From NCBI RefSeq assembly GCF_010365285.1, contig NZ_CP048286.1, forward strand, positions 5,568,001-5,632,000: DNA of 64,000 nt, written 5' to 3'. Below, in pieces: positions 1-8,370 of the stretch. A program made the translations under genes and the position numbers. The stretch comes from Paenibacillus rhizovicinus. GTDB lineage: Bacteria > Bacillota > Bacilli > Paenibacillales > Paenibacillaceae. The stretch's first letter is position 1, and each line of letters begins with the position of its first letter. The notes below the pieces were generated by a model. It saw only the letters and a program-made list of their open reading frames with translations, was not told the origin of the DNA and did no database searches.

Positions 1-643
1 ATTCGCTGAGTGCTTTCATGAAGCCTCGAATGCGATCGCCGTTAAAAGAGATGATCTGACCTTTGACGCTGCCGACGATGAAGCGAATATCGGTATGTCC
101 GAGTTCGAGCAAATGATTGGCTGCCGTATAGCCGCCTTCGAAATCATCGGCGGAAGCATAGTAGATATCTGCGGGGTTGTTCGAATATTTCATATTGAAT
201 ATGTACGGAATGCCGGCTTCTTCCAGCATGGAGGCCAGAGATTCGTTAGCGGAAGGGCTCATAATGATGAAGCCGTCGGCCGCCTGGCTCTTAATGACGT
301 CGAAATACGTTTCGGAATCCGCATCCGCAGAAGTAATAATAAGTATATTGTATCCTTCGTTATGAGCTTTCTCCGTCAACGCTTTGAACTGCGCCTGGAA
401 GCCGGCGTTGTAGATCAGCTCGCTGATATGCTGGGCGCTGACGACAAGCCCGATGATTCGGCTTTTGCCGTATTTGAACATGCGCGCTGCCTTGTTCGGC
501 ACGTAGCCGAGGCTTTGGACGGCTTCAAGCACCCGCTGTCTGGTACGCGGCTTGACGAGATTGGAATCGTTCATGACTCTGGATACGGTGGAGGGAGTCA
601 CGTTCGCCTGTTTGGCGACATCGTGTATGGTTGGCTTTTTGAT
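1..643 (-). CDS. LacI-family transcriptional regulator (3' end outside window)
   Basis: The reverse strand reads without a stop from 643 to the window edge. It encodes an N-terminal LacI helix-turn-helix (KPTIHDVAKQANVTPSTVSR), then a periplasmic-binding-protein-like ligand domain with the typical GLVVSAQ and ADGFIIMSPS segments. About 214 residues are visible, so roughly the last third is missing. The start is odd. The frame is closed by TAA upstream and contains no ATG, GTG or TTG before the HTH. An AAGGAGG lies 7 nt before an ATC codon (643-641) that would give a normal MIKKPTIHDV start, so ATC initiation or a sequence error is implied. It is divergent from the rpiB-like gene and probably binds the palindrome at 863-884. 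Confidence 0.85.
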   Translation of the reverse strand, partial: MKKPTIHDVAKQANVTPSTVSRVMNDSNLVKPRTRQRVLEAVQSLGYVPNKAARMFKYGKSRIIGLVVSAQHISELIYNAGFQAQFKALTEKAHNEGYNILIITSADADSETYFDVIKSQAADGFIIMSPSANESLASMLEEAGIPYIFNMKYSNNPADIYYASADDFEGGYTAANHLLELGHTDIRFIVGSVKGQIISFNGDRIRGFMKALSE

Positions 644-763
644 ATGCGTTCCTCCTTGGGCGATTGTGGCTGCTTATAAACGCGTTAACGATACCATCTA
701 TTCGAATTGTAAAGGGCGGCAAGAGAAAATACCAGTCTGCAGGCAAAAATGCGAAGAATGCGG

Positions 764-792
764 TTGACAGTCAGTCGGAGGTAGGCTATTAT
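764..792 (+). promoter_or_regulatory. Sigma-A promoter for the rpiB-like gene
   Basis: TTGACA at 764-769 and TATTAT at 787-792 are separated by exactly 17 bp. The predicted start near 799 lies about 300 nt before the rpiB-like start codon and upstream of the palindromic operator at 863-884. Confidence 0.7.
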
Positions 793-862
793 TGGCACGA
801 AAAGGCTTACATGCTTAAGGCTTGGGCAGTGAGAGAAGCAGTGTAAGTTTTTTATTTTGACC

Positions 863-884
863 ATTTTGGCAACGTTGCCAAAAT
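863..884. promoter_or_regulatory. 22-bp perfect palindrome, LacI-type operator
   Basis: The half-site ATTTTGGCAAC is followed by its exact reverse complement, with the central CG typical of LacI/GalR operators. It lies in the 450-bp gap between the divergent LacI regulator and the rpiB-like gene, about 65 bp downstream of the predicted transcription start. A degenerate second copy (TGGCAACGATGTCA) is at about 1035-1048. Repression by a roadblock mechanism is inferred. Confidence 0.7.
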
Positions 885-1094
885 AGATTCTAGTCGCTAT
901 TCCTGACTATTCCGCAACTATCCAGTATCTCGCCTCTATCCAGTAGCCCGCCTATTGCGGACAATGGTAACCATGTCTTCATCCGCCGCTTAAATGCTTA
1001 CTTGCAGCCGCATCATGCTGCTGTTCGATTCAAAATGGCAACGATGTCATATATGTTCCTCGCGTTTGCTACCAAAACTATGGAGGTTATCGAA

Positions 1095-1562
1095 ATGATT
1101 ATTGCACTAGGCTGCGATCATGCCGGATTTCATCTGAAGACGGCGGTTGCCGAACATCTGAAGTCGATCGGCTGCGACGTTGTCGACCATGGCTGCTACA
1201 GCGCCGATGCCGTTGATTTTCCCGATATTGCCCGCTTGGTCTGCCATTCGGTTCTGCGCGGGGAAGCGGCACGCGGCATCATGGTTTGCGGAACCGGCGT
1301 AGGCGCAAGCATCGCGGCCAACAAGATTCCCGGCATTCGCGCGGCGGTCTGCCACGACTATCACTCGGCGCATCAAAGCGTGGAGCATGACGACGTCAAC
1401 GTCATGTGCGTCGGCGCGCAGATCGTCGGCGCTTGGCTCGTGAAGGATCTGATATCCTCGTATGTCACGGCGACGTTCAGCACGGAAGAACAATTTCGCA
1501 GAAGAGTCGAGAAGCTGGCCGTGTTGGAGCGCGAAGCCGCTTCGATGATAAAGCCCGAGTAG
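1095..1562 (+). CDS. rpiB: RpiB/LacAB-type sugar-phosphate isomerase
   Basis: A 155-residue protein of the ribose-5-phosphate isomerase B / galactose-6-phosphate isomerase family. It starts MIIALGCDHAGFHLK, with the family CDHAG motif. It carries the active-site loop GIMVCGTGVGASIAANK with the catalytic Cys, and the HDDVNVMCVGAQIVG segment. The length matches the usual 140-155. The ATG at 1095 is preceded by GGAGGT at 1082-1087; an upstream in-frame ATG at 1002 has no ribosome binding site. The family interconverts ribose-5-P and ribulose-5-P, allose-6-P and allulose-6-P, or similar pairs, and sequence alone does not settle the substrate. Control by the divergent LacI regulator is likely. Confidence 0.85.
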   Translation: MIIALGCDHAGFHLKTAVAEHLKSIGCDVVDHGCYSADAVDFPDIARLVCHSVLRGEAARGIMVCGTGVGASIAANKIPGIRAAVCHDYHSAHQSVEHDDVNVMCVGAQIVGAWLVKDLISSYVTATFSTEEQFRRRVEKLAVLEREAASMIKPE

Positions 1563-1646
1563 GTAAAACAGGCGCTAGAATGCGCCGCATCATGTTAAGG
1601 CTCGCAATCGTTGCAATCCTAAATGACTCAGGCAGGAGGCGTGTCC

Positions 1647-2306
1647 GTGCATAACGCGTCGTATGAAACCACAACTTCACCTTATGCTTTCTTGTCGTCC
1701 GGCAGCCAGAAGCTTGGCTGGACCCCGTCTCTGGAAACGGGAGGCCTAGCGTTGTCAACGGAATATGCCTACCGGACAGAGCTCGAGGCGCTGTGCGGTT
1801 TCATCCTGCGCAGCGTCTTTCACCGGATCCCGCATCAGCCGGACGCCGGCGCGCCGGAGCTGAAGCATGGAGATGCGCCAGCCGCGGACGCGCTCGACTT
1901 CATTTACCGGTATTTGGCCTCCGCGCTGCATCAAGCGATGCCTCTGTCGGATGAGGCTTATCGAAGCGGCATGGATCGCAATGAGCGCAAGGTAGAGGAG
2001 GCATTGTCCTATATAGAGGCGCATTACGAGAACGATTTCGGCCTCGACCAGCTTACCGAGACGATGCGCTGTTCATCGACTTATCTCAATCGGCTGCTGA
2101 AGCAATATACGGGCAATACCTTCTATAACCTGCTGACCCGGAAACGGATCGAGCGCTCCAAGCAGCTTCTATCCCAAGATCGTCTAACCGTAGGCGAGAT
2201 CAGCGCGGCGGTCGGCTACACCAACGTGCACAGCTTCATCCGCGCTTTCAAAAGGAGCGAAGGAATCACGCCGGGGCAATATCGGGAAAGCTGCATGAGC
2301 GCATAA
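1647..2306 (+). CDS. AraC-family transcriptional regulator (short N-terminus)
   Basis: About 219 residues. The C-terminal third is a clear AraC double helix-turn-helix: VEEALSYIEAHYENDFGLDQ, then CSSTYLNRLLKQYTGNTFY and VGYTNVHSFIRAFKRSEGIT. The first 100 residues match no domain I recognise and look like the remnant of a linker or sensor domain. GTG at 1647 is chosen because AGGAGG at 1634-1639 lies 7 nt upstream; the ATG at 1623 lies before that site. It follows the rpiB-like gene by about 85 bp and ends before a strong terminator. It may be a truncated YesN-type regulator. Confidence 0.7.
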   Translation: MHNASYETTTSPYAFLSSGSQKLGWTPSLETGGLALSTEYAYRTELEALCGFILRSVFHRIPHQPDAGAPELKHGDAPAADALDFIYRYLASALHQAMPLSDEAYRSGMDRNERKVEEALSYIEAHYENDFGLDQLTETMRCSSTYLNRLLKQYTGNTFYNLLTRKRIERSKQLLSQDRLTVGEISAAVGYTNVHSFIRAFKRSEGITPGQYRESCMSA

Positions 2307-2429
2307 TGCAAGTGGTCATCATCAATACTCTATCATCAATAATCTATCATCCATAACGCTATCAACCGTATGACCGTATTAACGCATAGCCGCGTGATCC
2401 GCCGGAAAGGGCGGCAGTAACGCAGCAAG

Positions 2430-2495
2430 AATAGGGCACTCTTACATGCGCGAGCAAGCGATTCGCTAGCTCCATGCATGCAGGAGTGCCCTATT
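2430..2495. terminator. Bidirectional terminator between AraC gene and nucleoside hydrolase
   Basis: AATAGGGCACTC (2430-2441) pairs perfectly with GAGTGCCCTATT (2484-2495), giving a 12-bp stem with a large loop. It lies between two convergent genes. The T tracts are short on both sides, so efficiency is uncertain. Confidence 0.6.
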
Positions 2496-2516
2496 TGTAC
2501 GGTCGACAGAACGACG

Positions 2517-3458
2517 CTAATCCGGCTGCGATAGCTTGGCGAACATATCGATATACACGAGGCTGCGGTCGATATCGATCGCTTCCTTGTAGAAATGCTG
2601 CGTATCGTCCGTGGAATACGTGAAGTTCGGATTCAGCATCGGCGTTCTTCTCACGACGGAAGGCACCCATTCCTCGTTCAGCAGCCATGCGATGGCCGAG
2701 ACGTCCCACAGCACCTTGGACCAGCCGGGGCGATTTTGTCCGAAACGCTCGAACCGGCCATGGAACAGATCGCTGAAGTAGGTACCCAGTTTGTTCCGTC
2801 CGCGCAGGCAGGCATCGATCTCGTACGTCGACGTCAGCAGGTGCGAGGCAACGCTATGGCAGGGCAGCACGATGAGCGGAACGCCGCTGTCATAGATAAT
2901 ACTGGACGCGTGGTAGTCCTGCGACACGTTGAAAATATCCTGCGTCGGCCACCAATGGGCGTTCGGACCGAGCCAGACGACGACGATTTTGCGAATGATG
3001 TCGGGGTACTTGGCGATCGCCGACGCCACGTTGGTAATCGCGCCGATGGCCGTCACGTAGAGCGGTTCCGCATCGTCGGCCGCCAGGGCGAGCTCGATGA
3101 TCTTGTCGACGGCTTCGCTCTGCACCGGCTCTGCGGGACCGGTCATGAAATTCGGGGAGCCTCTGTAAACCGGCGGCGCCGTCGTCAAGTTCATCAGCTT
3201 GAAGATATTGAAAATTTCGTTGTAGCTCTTCTCCATGCCTTCGCCGGGACTGGTCGAGTTCCAGTTGAAGAACGGAGCCGCCGTAATGGCAAGCAGGTCG
3301 ATCTTCTCCGGGGAGCGCAGCGCGTAGGCAAGCGCGAATTGATCGTCGACTTCATTGAAGGCGTCGGTGTCCAGAATCATTTTGATCCGGCCTTGGGGAT
3401 GTTGGAGCCGCTCCAGCATGCGTGCGTCGTCAAGACGCGGCCATGTAGGGCTGTTCAT
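2517..3458 (-). CDS. Inosine/uridine-preferring-type nucleoside hydrolase
   Basis: A 313-residue protein of the nucleoside hydrolase family (N-ribohydrolases that split nucleosides into base and ribose). The metal/ribose-binding motif reads DTDAFNEVDDQFALAYAL, a variant of the usual DTDxGxDDxxAL. Further family features are the TAIGAITNVASAI segment and VVWLGPNAHW. The ATG at 3458 is preceded by AAGAGGTG; the longer reading from 3551 lacks a ribosome binding site. It is divergent from the ADP-ribosylglycohydrolase pair across a 270-bp gap that contains a TGTGCACA palindrome at 3545-3552. Together with rpiB and the two glycohydrolases it suggests recovery of ribose from nucleosides or ADP-ribose (inference). 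Confidence 0.85.
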   Translation of the reverse strand: MNSPTWPRLDDARMLERLQHPQGRIKMILDTDAFNEVDDQFALAYALRSPEKIDLLAITAAPFFNWNSTSPGEGMEKSYNEIFNIFKLMNLTTAPPVYRGSPNFMTGPAEPVQSEAVDKIIELALAADDAEPLYVTAIGAITNVASAIAKYPDIIRKIVVVWLGPNAHWWPTQDIFNVSQDYHASSIIYDSGVPLIVLPCHSVASHLLTSTYEIDACLRGRNKLGTYFSDLFHGRFERFGQNRPGWSKVLWDVSAIAWLLNEEWVPSVVRRTPMLNPNFTYSTDDTQHFYKEAIDIDRSLVYIDMFAKLSQPD

Positions 3459-3728
3459 AAGTTGCACCTCTTTAATCACGGTATAGTGTAGCCGTCCACT
3501 CGCGGCGATGTGTCCATTATAGGCGACGGTGAGGCGGATCGAAATGTGCACAAATCAAAGGCGCCGGTGTTTGATTTCTGTACATCGCGTTCGATAATTG
3601 CCGTCGTCCGCTTGATATCTGTGTATATTTCGTTGTTGCCGTCTTCGTTACAATTAATACAGGTGCCGGCTGCTGCGGCGTTTCAAACGGTCGTCGATCA
3701 TTTCAACTTTAGCGAGGAGCGAACAAGA

Positions 3729-4793
3729 ATGGGCGAAGCTACGTTATTCGATAAGTTTTATGGATGTATTGCCGGGGTGCATATCGGCTCCGCGATGGGA
3801 GCGCCGGTAGAGGGCTGGGATTTCGAGCGGATCGACAAGGAATACGGCCTATTGGAAGAATTGCTGCCATATGAGCATTTTCACAACGGGTGGGTGCGCG
3901 AAGCGGGCACGACGGAGGACGGCGTTGAGCGGCAGAAGCTGATGATCTCGGCCATTATGGAGAAGCAGGACCGCGTAACGGCGGAGGACGTGCGCAAGAT
4001 GTGGATTTCCAAAATCAAGCCGGAATCGGCGGGCATGATCTCCGAACCGTTCGAGGCCGTGCTGCTGGCGATGGCCAAGAGCGGCATTCCGGCCCGGGAT
4101 ATCGGCAAATATTGCGATTATGCGGGATTGAACAGCTTCTCCCGTTCCTGTCACCCGATCGGCCTCATTAATGCCGGCGATATTCCGAATGCGATCAATG
4201 ACGTGAACGAAGTCGGCCAGCTTTATCAAACGACGAACGGACGCGGCTTGAAATGGGCGACCGTAACGGCCGTTGCGATTGCTTCCGCTACCAAGAAAGG
4301 CGCGACCGTCGACAGCGTGCTCGGCGCCGTCTTCGATCATTGCGATCCGGACATCGTCGTCAAGGAGCTGGAACGCGAGCTGAAACGGACCGCGGGCATC
4401 GAGGATTACCGCGAATTCCGGAAGACGCTCTACGAATCGTACAGCATCCGCGGCATTCCTTACGAGGTCAGCTACGCGAACGAAGTGGTGACGAAGGCGG
4501 TATGCATCTTCAGCAGAACCAAAGGAAACGTCAAAGAAGCGATGGTCGCAGCCGTCAACATGGGACGCGATACCGATTGCGTGACGGCGGTCGCCGCCGG
4601 CATCTCCGGGGCGCTGACGGGGACGGCGTTCGTGCCGGATTCATGGATCGAACAGACCGACTATGCGACGACGCTGCATGTCGTGACCAACTCCCAACGC
4701 ACGATGAAAGAGCATGCGGAAGGATTGTACCAAGCCTACCGCTCCAGATTGCAGCGATTGAAAGCCTATTCCGAGCTGATGGGGGCGCTATAA
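3729..4793 (+). CDS. ADP-ribosylglycohydrolase family protein, copy 1
   Basis: A 354-residue protein of the ADP-ribosylglycohydrolase (ARH/DraG) family, which hydrolyses ADP-ribose linkages at a binuclear metal site. The glycine-rich start (FYGCIAGVHIGSAMGAPVEG) is typical. The two metal-binding motifs appear as T62-E63-D64 (GTTEDGVERQ) and D281-T-D283 (MGRDTDCVTA), so the expected acidic ligands are present. The ATG at 3729 has GAGGAG at 3713-3718 upstream; the reading extended to 3510 is not supported. It lies 131 bp before a close paralogue and divergent from the nucleoside hydrolase, suggesting a shared catabolic task. The substrate is unknown. Confidence 0.85.
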   Translation: MGEATLFDKFYGCIAGVHIGSAMGAPVEGWDFERIDKEYGLLEELLPYEHFHNGWVREAGTTEDGVERQKLMISAIMEKQDRVTAEDVRKMWISKIKPESAGMISEPFEAVLLAMAKSGIPARDIGKYCDYAGLNSFSRSCHPIGLINAGDIPNAINDVNEVGQLYQTTNGRGLKWATVTAVAIASATKKGATVDSVLGAVFDHCDPDIVVKELERELKRTAGIEDYREFRKTLYESYSIRGIPYEVSYANEVVTKAVCIFSRTKGNVKEAMVAAVNMGRDTDCVTAVAAGISGALTGTAFVPDSWIEQTDYATTLHVVTNSQRTMKEHAEGLYQAYRSRLQRLKAYSELMGAL

Positions 4794-4924
4794 CGGCGAA
4801 CGGCGCGCGTAACCGCGGAGGTCAATCATGAAGAGGCGTTATGCTTTCGAAGCGGGTTTTGCGATTCTCGCCGGAACCGCCCGGCAGCGCAATACACTCG
4901 CAATACACAAAGGAGAGTGCGACG

Positions 4925-6028
4925 ATGAGCGAGAAGGTCAGCTTGAAGGATAAATTTTACGGATGCATTGCCGGCGCCCATGTCGGAGCGGCGATGGGCG
5001 CTCCCGTTCAAGGGAGAAGCTGGCAGGAAATCGATGCCGAACATGGCGTGCTTGCCGGGCTGCTGCCTTACGAGAACGGGTGGATGCGCGAGGCAGGCAC
5101 GACGGAAAGCGGCGTGGAAAGACAGAAGCTGTTGATCGCGGCGATCACGGAACGACGGGATCGCGTGACGGCCGAAGACGTGCGCGCGGTATGGGTCAGG
5201 GAGCTGCAGCCGCCTGCGATCGCCAAGCAGATGGAGCCGTATGACGCAGGCCTGCTGGCCGTCGCGGGCAGCGGCATTCCGGCCCGGGATTTGGGCAAGT
5301 ATTGCGATTATGCGGGATTGAACAGCTTCTCGGGCTGGTGCCATCCGGTCGGCTTGATCAATGCCGGCGACGTGAAGAACGCCATTCGAGACGCCTTCGA
5401 GCTCGGCCAGCTGTACCAGGCGTCCAGGAGCTATGGCGTGAAGTGGTCCGGCGTTACGGCTGCGGCTGTCGCGGCTGCGACCAAACCCGGCGCGACGATC
5501 GACACCGTCATCGCGGATTTGTTTACCTTCTGCGACTATTCCGACGTAGGCGCGCAGATCGATGGCTACAAATACGGGTATCTGCGCGACAACGTGATTG
5601 CCGAGCTTGATTCGGGGTTGAAACGCACGGCGAACTGCACGGATTTCCGGGAATTGAGGGAAGCCTTCGACCGTACTTATCATGGCTGCGGCGTTCCTTA
5701 CGGCAACAGCTTCTCGAATGAAGTCGTGACGAAGGCGATCTGCATCGTCCGCATGGTGAAGGCCGATGTCCATGACGCCATCATTGCGGGTGCCAACATG
5801 GGAAGGGATACCGTCAGCGTGACTGCGCTGGCTGCCGGCATTTCCGGGGCGATCAGCGGCGCATCGTCGCTGCCGGAACAGCTCGTTAATCAAGTGGACC
5901 GGGCCTCCGCGCTGAACGATTACAGCTTCACGCAGCGCACGATCCGCGAGCAGGCCGACGGGTTGTACGCGGCATTCCAGGCTAGATTGCAAACGATCAA
6001 CAACTTGGTGGAAGAGATGCTGGTGTAA
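4925..6028 (+). CDS. ADP-ribosylglycohydrolase family protein, copy 2 (metal site degenerate)
   Basis: A 367-residue paralogue of the preceding gene, clearly alignable over its whole length (KFYGCIAGAHVGAAMGAPVQG start, DLGKYCDYAGLNSFS, EVVTKAICI). ATG at 4925 follows AAAGGAGAG. Both metal motifs are altered. GTTESGVERQ has S62 where copy 1 has D64. MGRDTVSVTA has V297 where copy 1 has D283. In characterised ARH/DraG enzymes the equivalent acidic residues coordinate the metal pair, so this copy may be a pseudoenzyme, a regulatory partner or an enzyme with changed chemistry. The frame is intact, which suggests selection to keep the protein. Confidence 0.85.
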   Translation: MSEKVSLKDKFYGCIAGAHVGAAMGAPVQGRSWQEIDAEHGVLAGLLPYENGWMREAGTTESGVERQKLLIAAITERRDRVTAEDVRAVWVRELQPPAIAKQMEPYDAGLLAVAGSGIPARDLGKYCDYAGLNSFSGWCHPVGLINAGDVKNAIRDAFELGQLYQASRSYGVKWSGVTAAAVAAATKPGATIDTVIADLFTFCDYSDVGAQIDGYKYGYLRDNVIAELDSGLKRTANCTDFRELREAFDRTYHGCGVPYGNSFSNEVVTKAICIVRMVKADVHDAIIAGANMGRDTVSVTALAAGISGAISGASSLPEQLVNQVDRASALNDYSFTQRTIREQADGLYAAFQARLQTINNLVEEMLV

Positions 6029-6242
6029 CGTCAGTCAGCATCCCATATGATTGGTTTTCTTGCCGGCGTTCGCGGCGAGGACGGTGTCACGCGCACCGTT
6101 GTCGCTGCGGGCGCTTTTTGCCGTCGGGCCCGAGTCTTTCTTGAACGATTCTGGTCATGCCCAAGGTTTTATTCATGCAATAGCGAATGGTTATGTGTAT
6201 GCTGCGATAATCTGGTGTAAGATGCCAGTAGGAGGGATGCCA

Positions 6243-7154
6243 ATGAGCACCAAGCAAACGATCATTCCGCATTTATGGTTCGAGAAGGAGGCCAAGGAGG
6301 CCGCCGAGTGGTATGCGTCCATCTTCCCGAACTCCGAAGTGACGCATGTATCGACGATCAAGGGTACCCCGTCGGGAGACTGCGACATTGTCGCGTTCGA
6401 GCTGTGGGGACAGCAATTTGCCTCGATCAGCGCCGGACCGCTGTTCAAGTTCAATCCATCGGTGTCGTTCATCGTCAATTTCGATCCGTCCAGGGAATCC
6501 GATGCCGCTTCCATGCTTCAGGCGATGTGGGATAAAATGTCCGACGGCGGCACGGCGTTGATGCCGCTCGGCGAATACCCGTTCAGCAAGCAGTTCGGCT
6601 GGATTCAGGACAAGTACGGGGTGTCCTGGCAGCTTATGCTGACCAATCCGGACGGCGAGGAACGGCCGCCGATCGTGCCGGCGCTCATGTTCGTCGGCGA
6701 TAATTGCGGCAAAGCGGAAGAAGCGATGCGATTCTACGAATCCGTCTTCGCGAAATCGCGACAAGGCAATTTGATCAAATATCCGCCGGGCATGGAGCCC
6801 GATCAGGCGGGGAACGTCATGTTCGCCGACTTCCGGCTGGAGCAGCTCTGGCTTGCCGCGATGGACAGCGCGCACGACCACAAGTTCAAATTCAACGAAG
6901 CCATCTCTTTCATGGTCTATTGCGACACGCAGGCGGAAATCGACCATTACTGGGAGCGGCTTTCCGCGGTTCCGGCCGCCGAGCAATGCGGCTGGCTGAA
7001 GGATCGATACGGTCTGTCGTGGCAAATCGTGCCGAGGAGCATGGACGAGATGACGCAGAACGGCACGCCCGAGCAGCGGGCGCGGGTAACGCGGGCTTTC
7101 ATGCAGATGAAGAAATTCGATCTTGCGGCATTGCAGCAAGCCTACGAGGGATAA
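6243..7154 (+). CDS. Two-domain PhnB-like VOC (glyoxalase-fold) protein
   Basis: About 303 residues made of two repeats of the PhnB / 3-demethylubiquinone-methyltransferase-like VOC domain. The first begins TIIPHLWFEKEAKEAAEWYASIF and ends FGWIQDKYGVSWQLML. The second begins VPALMFVGDNCGKAEEAMRF and ends CGWLKDRYGLSWQIVP. The family name is historical and most members have no known reaction. ATG at 6243 is chosen because GGAGGG lies 6 nt upstream; the ATG at 6237 is too close to it. It follows the glycohydrolase pair in the same direction but about 215 bp away, so it is probably a separate transcript ending at the terminator at 7177-7246. Confidence 0.8.
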   Translation: MSTKQTIIPHLWFEKEAKEAAEWYASIFPNSEVTHVSTIKGTPSGDCDIVAFELWGQQFASISAGPLFKFNPSVSFIVNFDPSRESDAASMLQAMWDKMSDGGTALMPLGEYPFSKQFGWIQDKYGVSWQLMLTNPDGEERPPIVPALMFVGDNCGKAEEAMRFYESVFAKSRQGNLIKYPPGMEPDQAGNVMFADFRLEQLWLAAMDSAHDHKFKFNEAISFMVYCDTQAEIDHYWERLSAVPAAEQCGWLKDRYGLSWQIVPRSMDEMTQNGTPEQRARVTRAFMQMKKFDLAALQQAYEG

Positions 7155-7176
7155 CGGGAAGATCCGCTGGACGGGC

Positions 7177-7246
7177 GCGCCTCTTATGGCAGACATGGGA
7201 CAAACACCAAGGTGTTTCAACCGATGCTGCTGCGAGAGGCGCTTTT
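7177..7246 (+). terminator. Terminator with nested hairpin
   Basis: GCGCCTCT (7177-7184) pairs with AGAGGCGC (7235-7242), followed by TTTT. The loop holds a second hairpin, AAACACC/GGTGTTT, near 7202-7217. It lies just after the VOC gene. The 289-bp gap otherwise holds only the promoter at 7311-7339. Confidence 0.6.
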
Positions 7247-7310
7247 CGTCGTGGGCCGCCTCTCTCTTCACGGATCTCGTCGAATGTCATGAAAGCGGTT
7301 AATAAACATC

Positions 7311-7339
7311 TGTCACATTTAGGAAACTTCTGCTATAAT
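7311..7339 (+). promoter_or_regulatory. Sigma-A promoter for the nucleotidyltransferase-uvrA operon
   Basis: TATAAT at 7334-7339 with a weak -35 (TGTCAC at 7311-7316, or CTGTCA one base earlier) at 17-18 bp spacing. It lies about 105 bp upstream of the nucleotidyltransferase start. Confidence 0.5.
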
Positions 7340-7443
7340 CTTCTACACGCATAGAACCGCCGCTTCCGTAACGCCTCTACCGCATCGCTGCAGCTTCCTC
7401 CCGATTGTCCTTCCATTCCACGAACAAGGAGATCATTAACTGA

Positions 7444-8370
7444 ATGAATGATGTACAACAAACGTACCGCATCGCGCTTGAAACGGTGACGGAACAACTG
7501 CGCCTCGACAATCGCGTCCTGGCGGCTTTTGTGATGGGAAGTTTATCGTATGATGTCGTCTGGGAGAAGTCGGATATCGACATGACGATCATTACCGACG
7601 ACGAGAAGAAGCCGACCGGATCCGTCGTGCTCGTCGAGCAGGGAATTTGCATCTCGGCCAATCTCGTGAGCAGGCAGCAATTCAAGAGCAACTTGGAGCG
7701 GTCGCTGAACGCGAGCTTCTTCCATTCCTACTTGTCGAAAGGGACGCTGCTGTTCTGCAACGACGCCTCGATTCGCGATCTATACGAACGGGTCCGCCAT
7801 GTCGGCGAACGCGATCTCGACGTGCAGCTGCTGAACGTCGCTTCGGGCGTCGTGACGCTGCTCGAGAAGGCGGAGAAATGGATCGTCGTCAAGAAGGATC
7901 CGACCTACAGCTTCCTCTGGCTGATGAAGACGGTCGAGGAGCTGGCGCGGCTGGAAGTGATGCTGAATCGCGACATTCCGACGCGCGAGGTGGTACAGCA
8001 GGCGCTCGTTTACAATCCGGTATTCTTCAAAAGAATGTATCACGACCTGATCGAAGGGCCGAAGACGATCGAGGCGATGGCCGATGCGATTCAAGCGGCC
8101 GACCGCTACGTGGAAGAACGGCATGAGCGGTTGTTCAAGCTGGTCACGGATTACTTGTCGGAGCAGCACGACGTTCGTCCATTCTCCGAGCTGATGCTTC
8201 ATTTGAAACAACGCTACCGAATGGAAGACATGCTGATCGTGCATGGCTGCGAATGGCTGGCGCAGAAGGGTTTCATCAAGCGAGCTTCCTATCCCGTCCG
8301 TTTGACGGCGAAGAGCCGGGTCGAGGTGGAAGAGCTTGCTTACTTTGACGGGAGGGGGTTCGGACAATGA
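7444..8370 (+). CDS. Nucleotidyltransferase-fold protein coupled to UvrA-like gene
   Basis: A 308-residue protein. The N-terminal third has the nucleotidyltransferase signature: G32-S33 followed by D44 and D46 ([19 protein letters not shown]), as in aminoglycoside and tRNA nucleotidyltransferases. The middle is helical and resembles the substrate-binding part of such enzymes. The last 70 residues look like a winged-helix-type tail. The TGA stop overlaps the ATG of the UvrA-like gene (ATGA), so the two are translationally coupled. The transferred nucleotide and the target are unknown. An antibiotic- or stress-related role is suggested only by the partner gene. Confidence 0.75.
   Translation: MNDVQQTYRIALETVTEQLRLDNRVLAAFVMGSLSYDVVWEKSDIDMTIITDDEKKPTGSVVLVEQGICISANLVSRQQFKSNLERSLNASFFHSYLSKGTLLFCNDASIRDLYERVRHVGERDLDVQLLNVASGVVTLLEKAEKWIVVKKDPTYSFLWLMKTVEELARLEVMLNRDIPTREVVQQALVYNPVFFKRMYHDLIEGPKTIEAMADAIQAADRYVEERHERLFKLVTDYLSEQHDVRPFSELMLHLKQRYRMEDMLIVHGCEWLAQKGFIKRASYPVRLTAKSRVEVEELAYFDGRGFGQ

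Noticed and set aside
4253-4831. Arg-rich plus-strand frame inside the first ADP-ribosylglycohydrolase gene.
   Set aside because: It is a shifted-frame shadow of the glycohydrolase with low-complexity Arg/Gly content.
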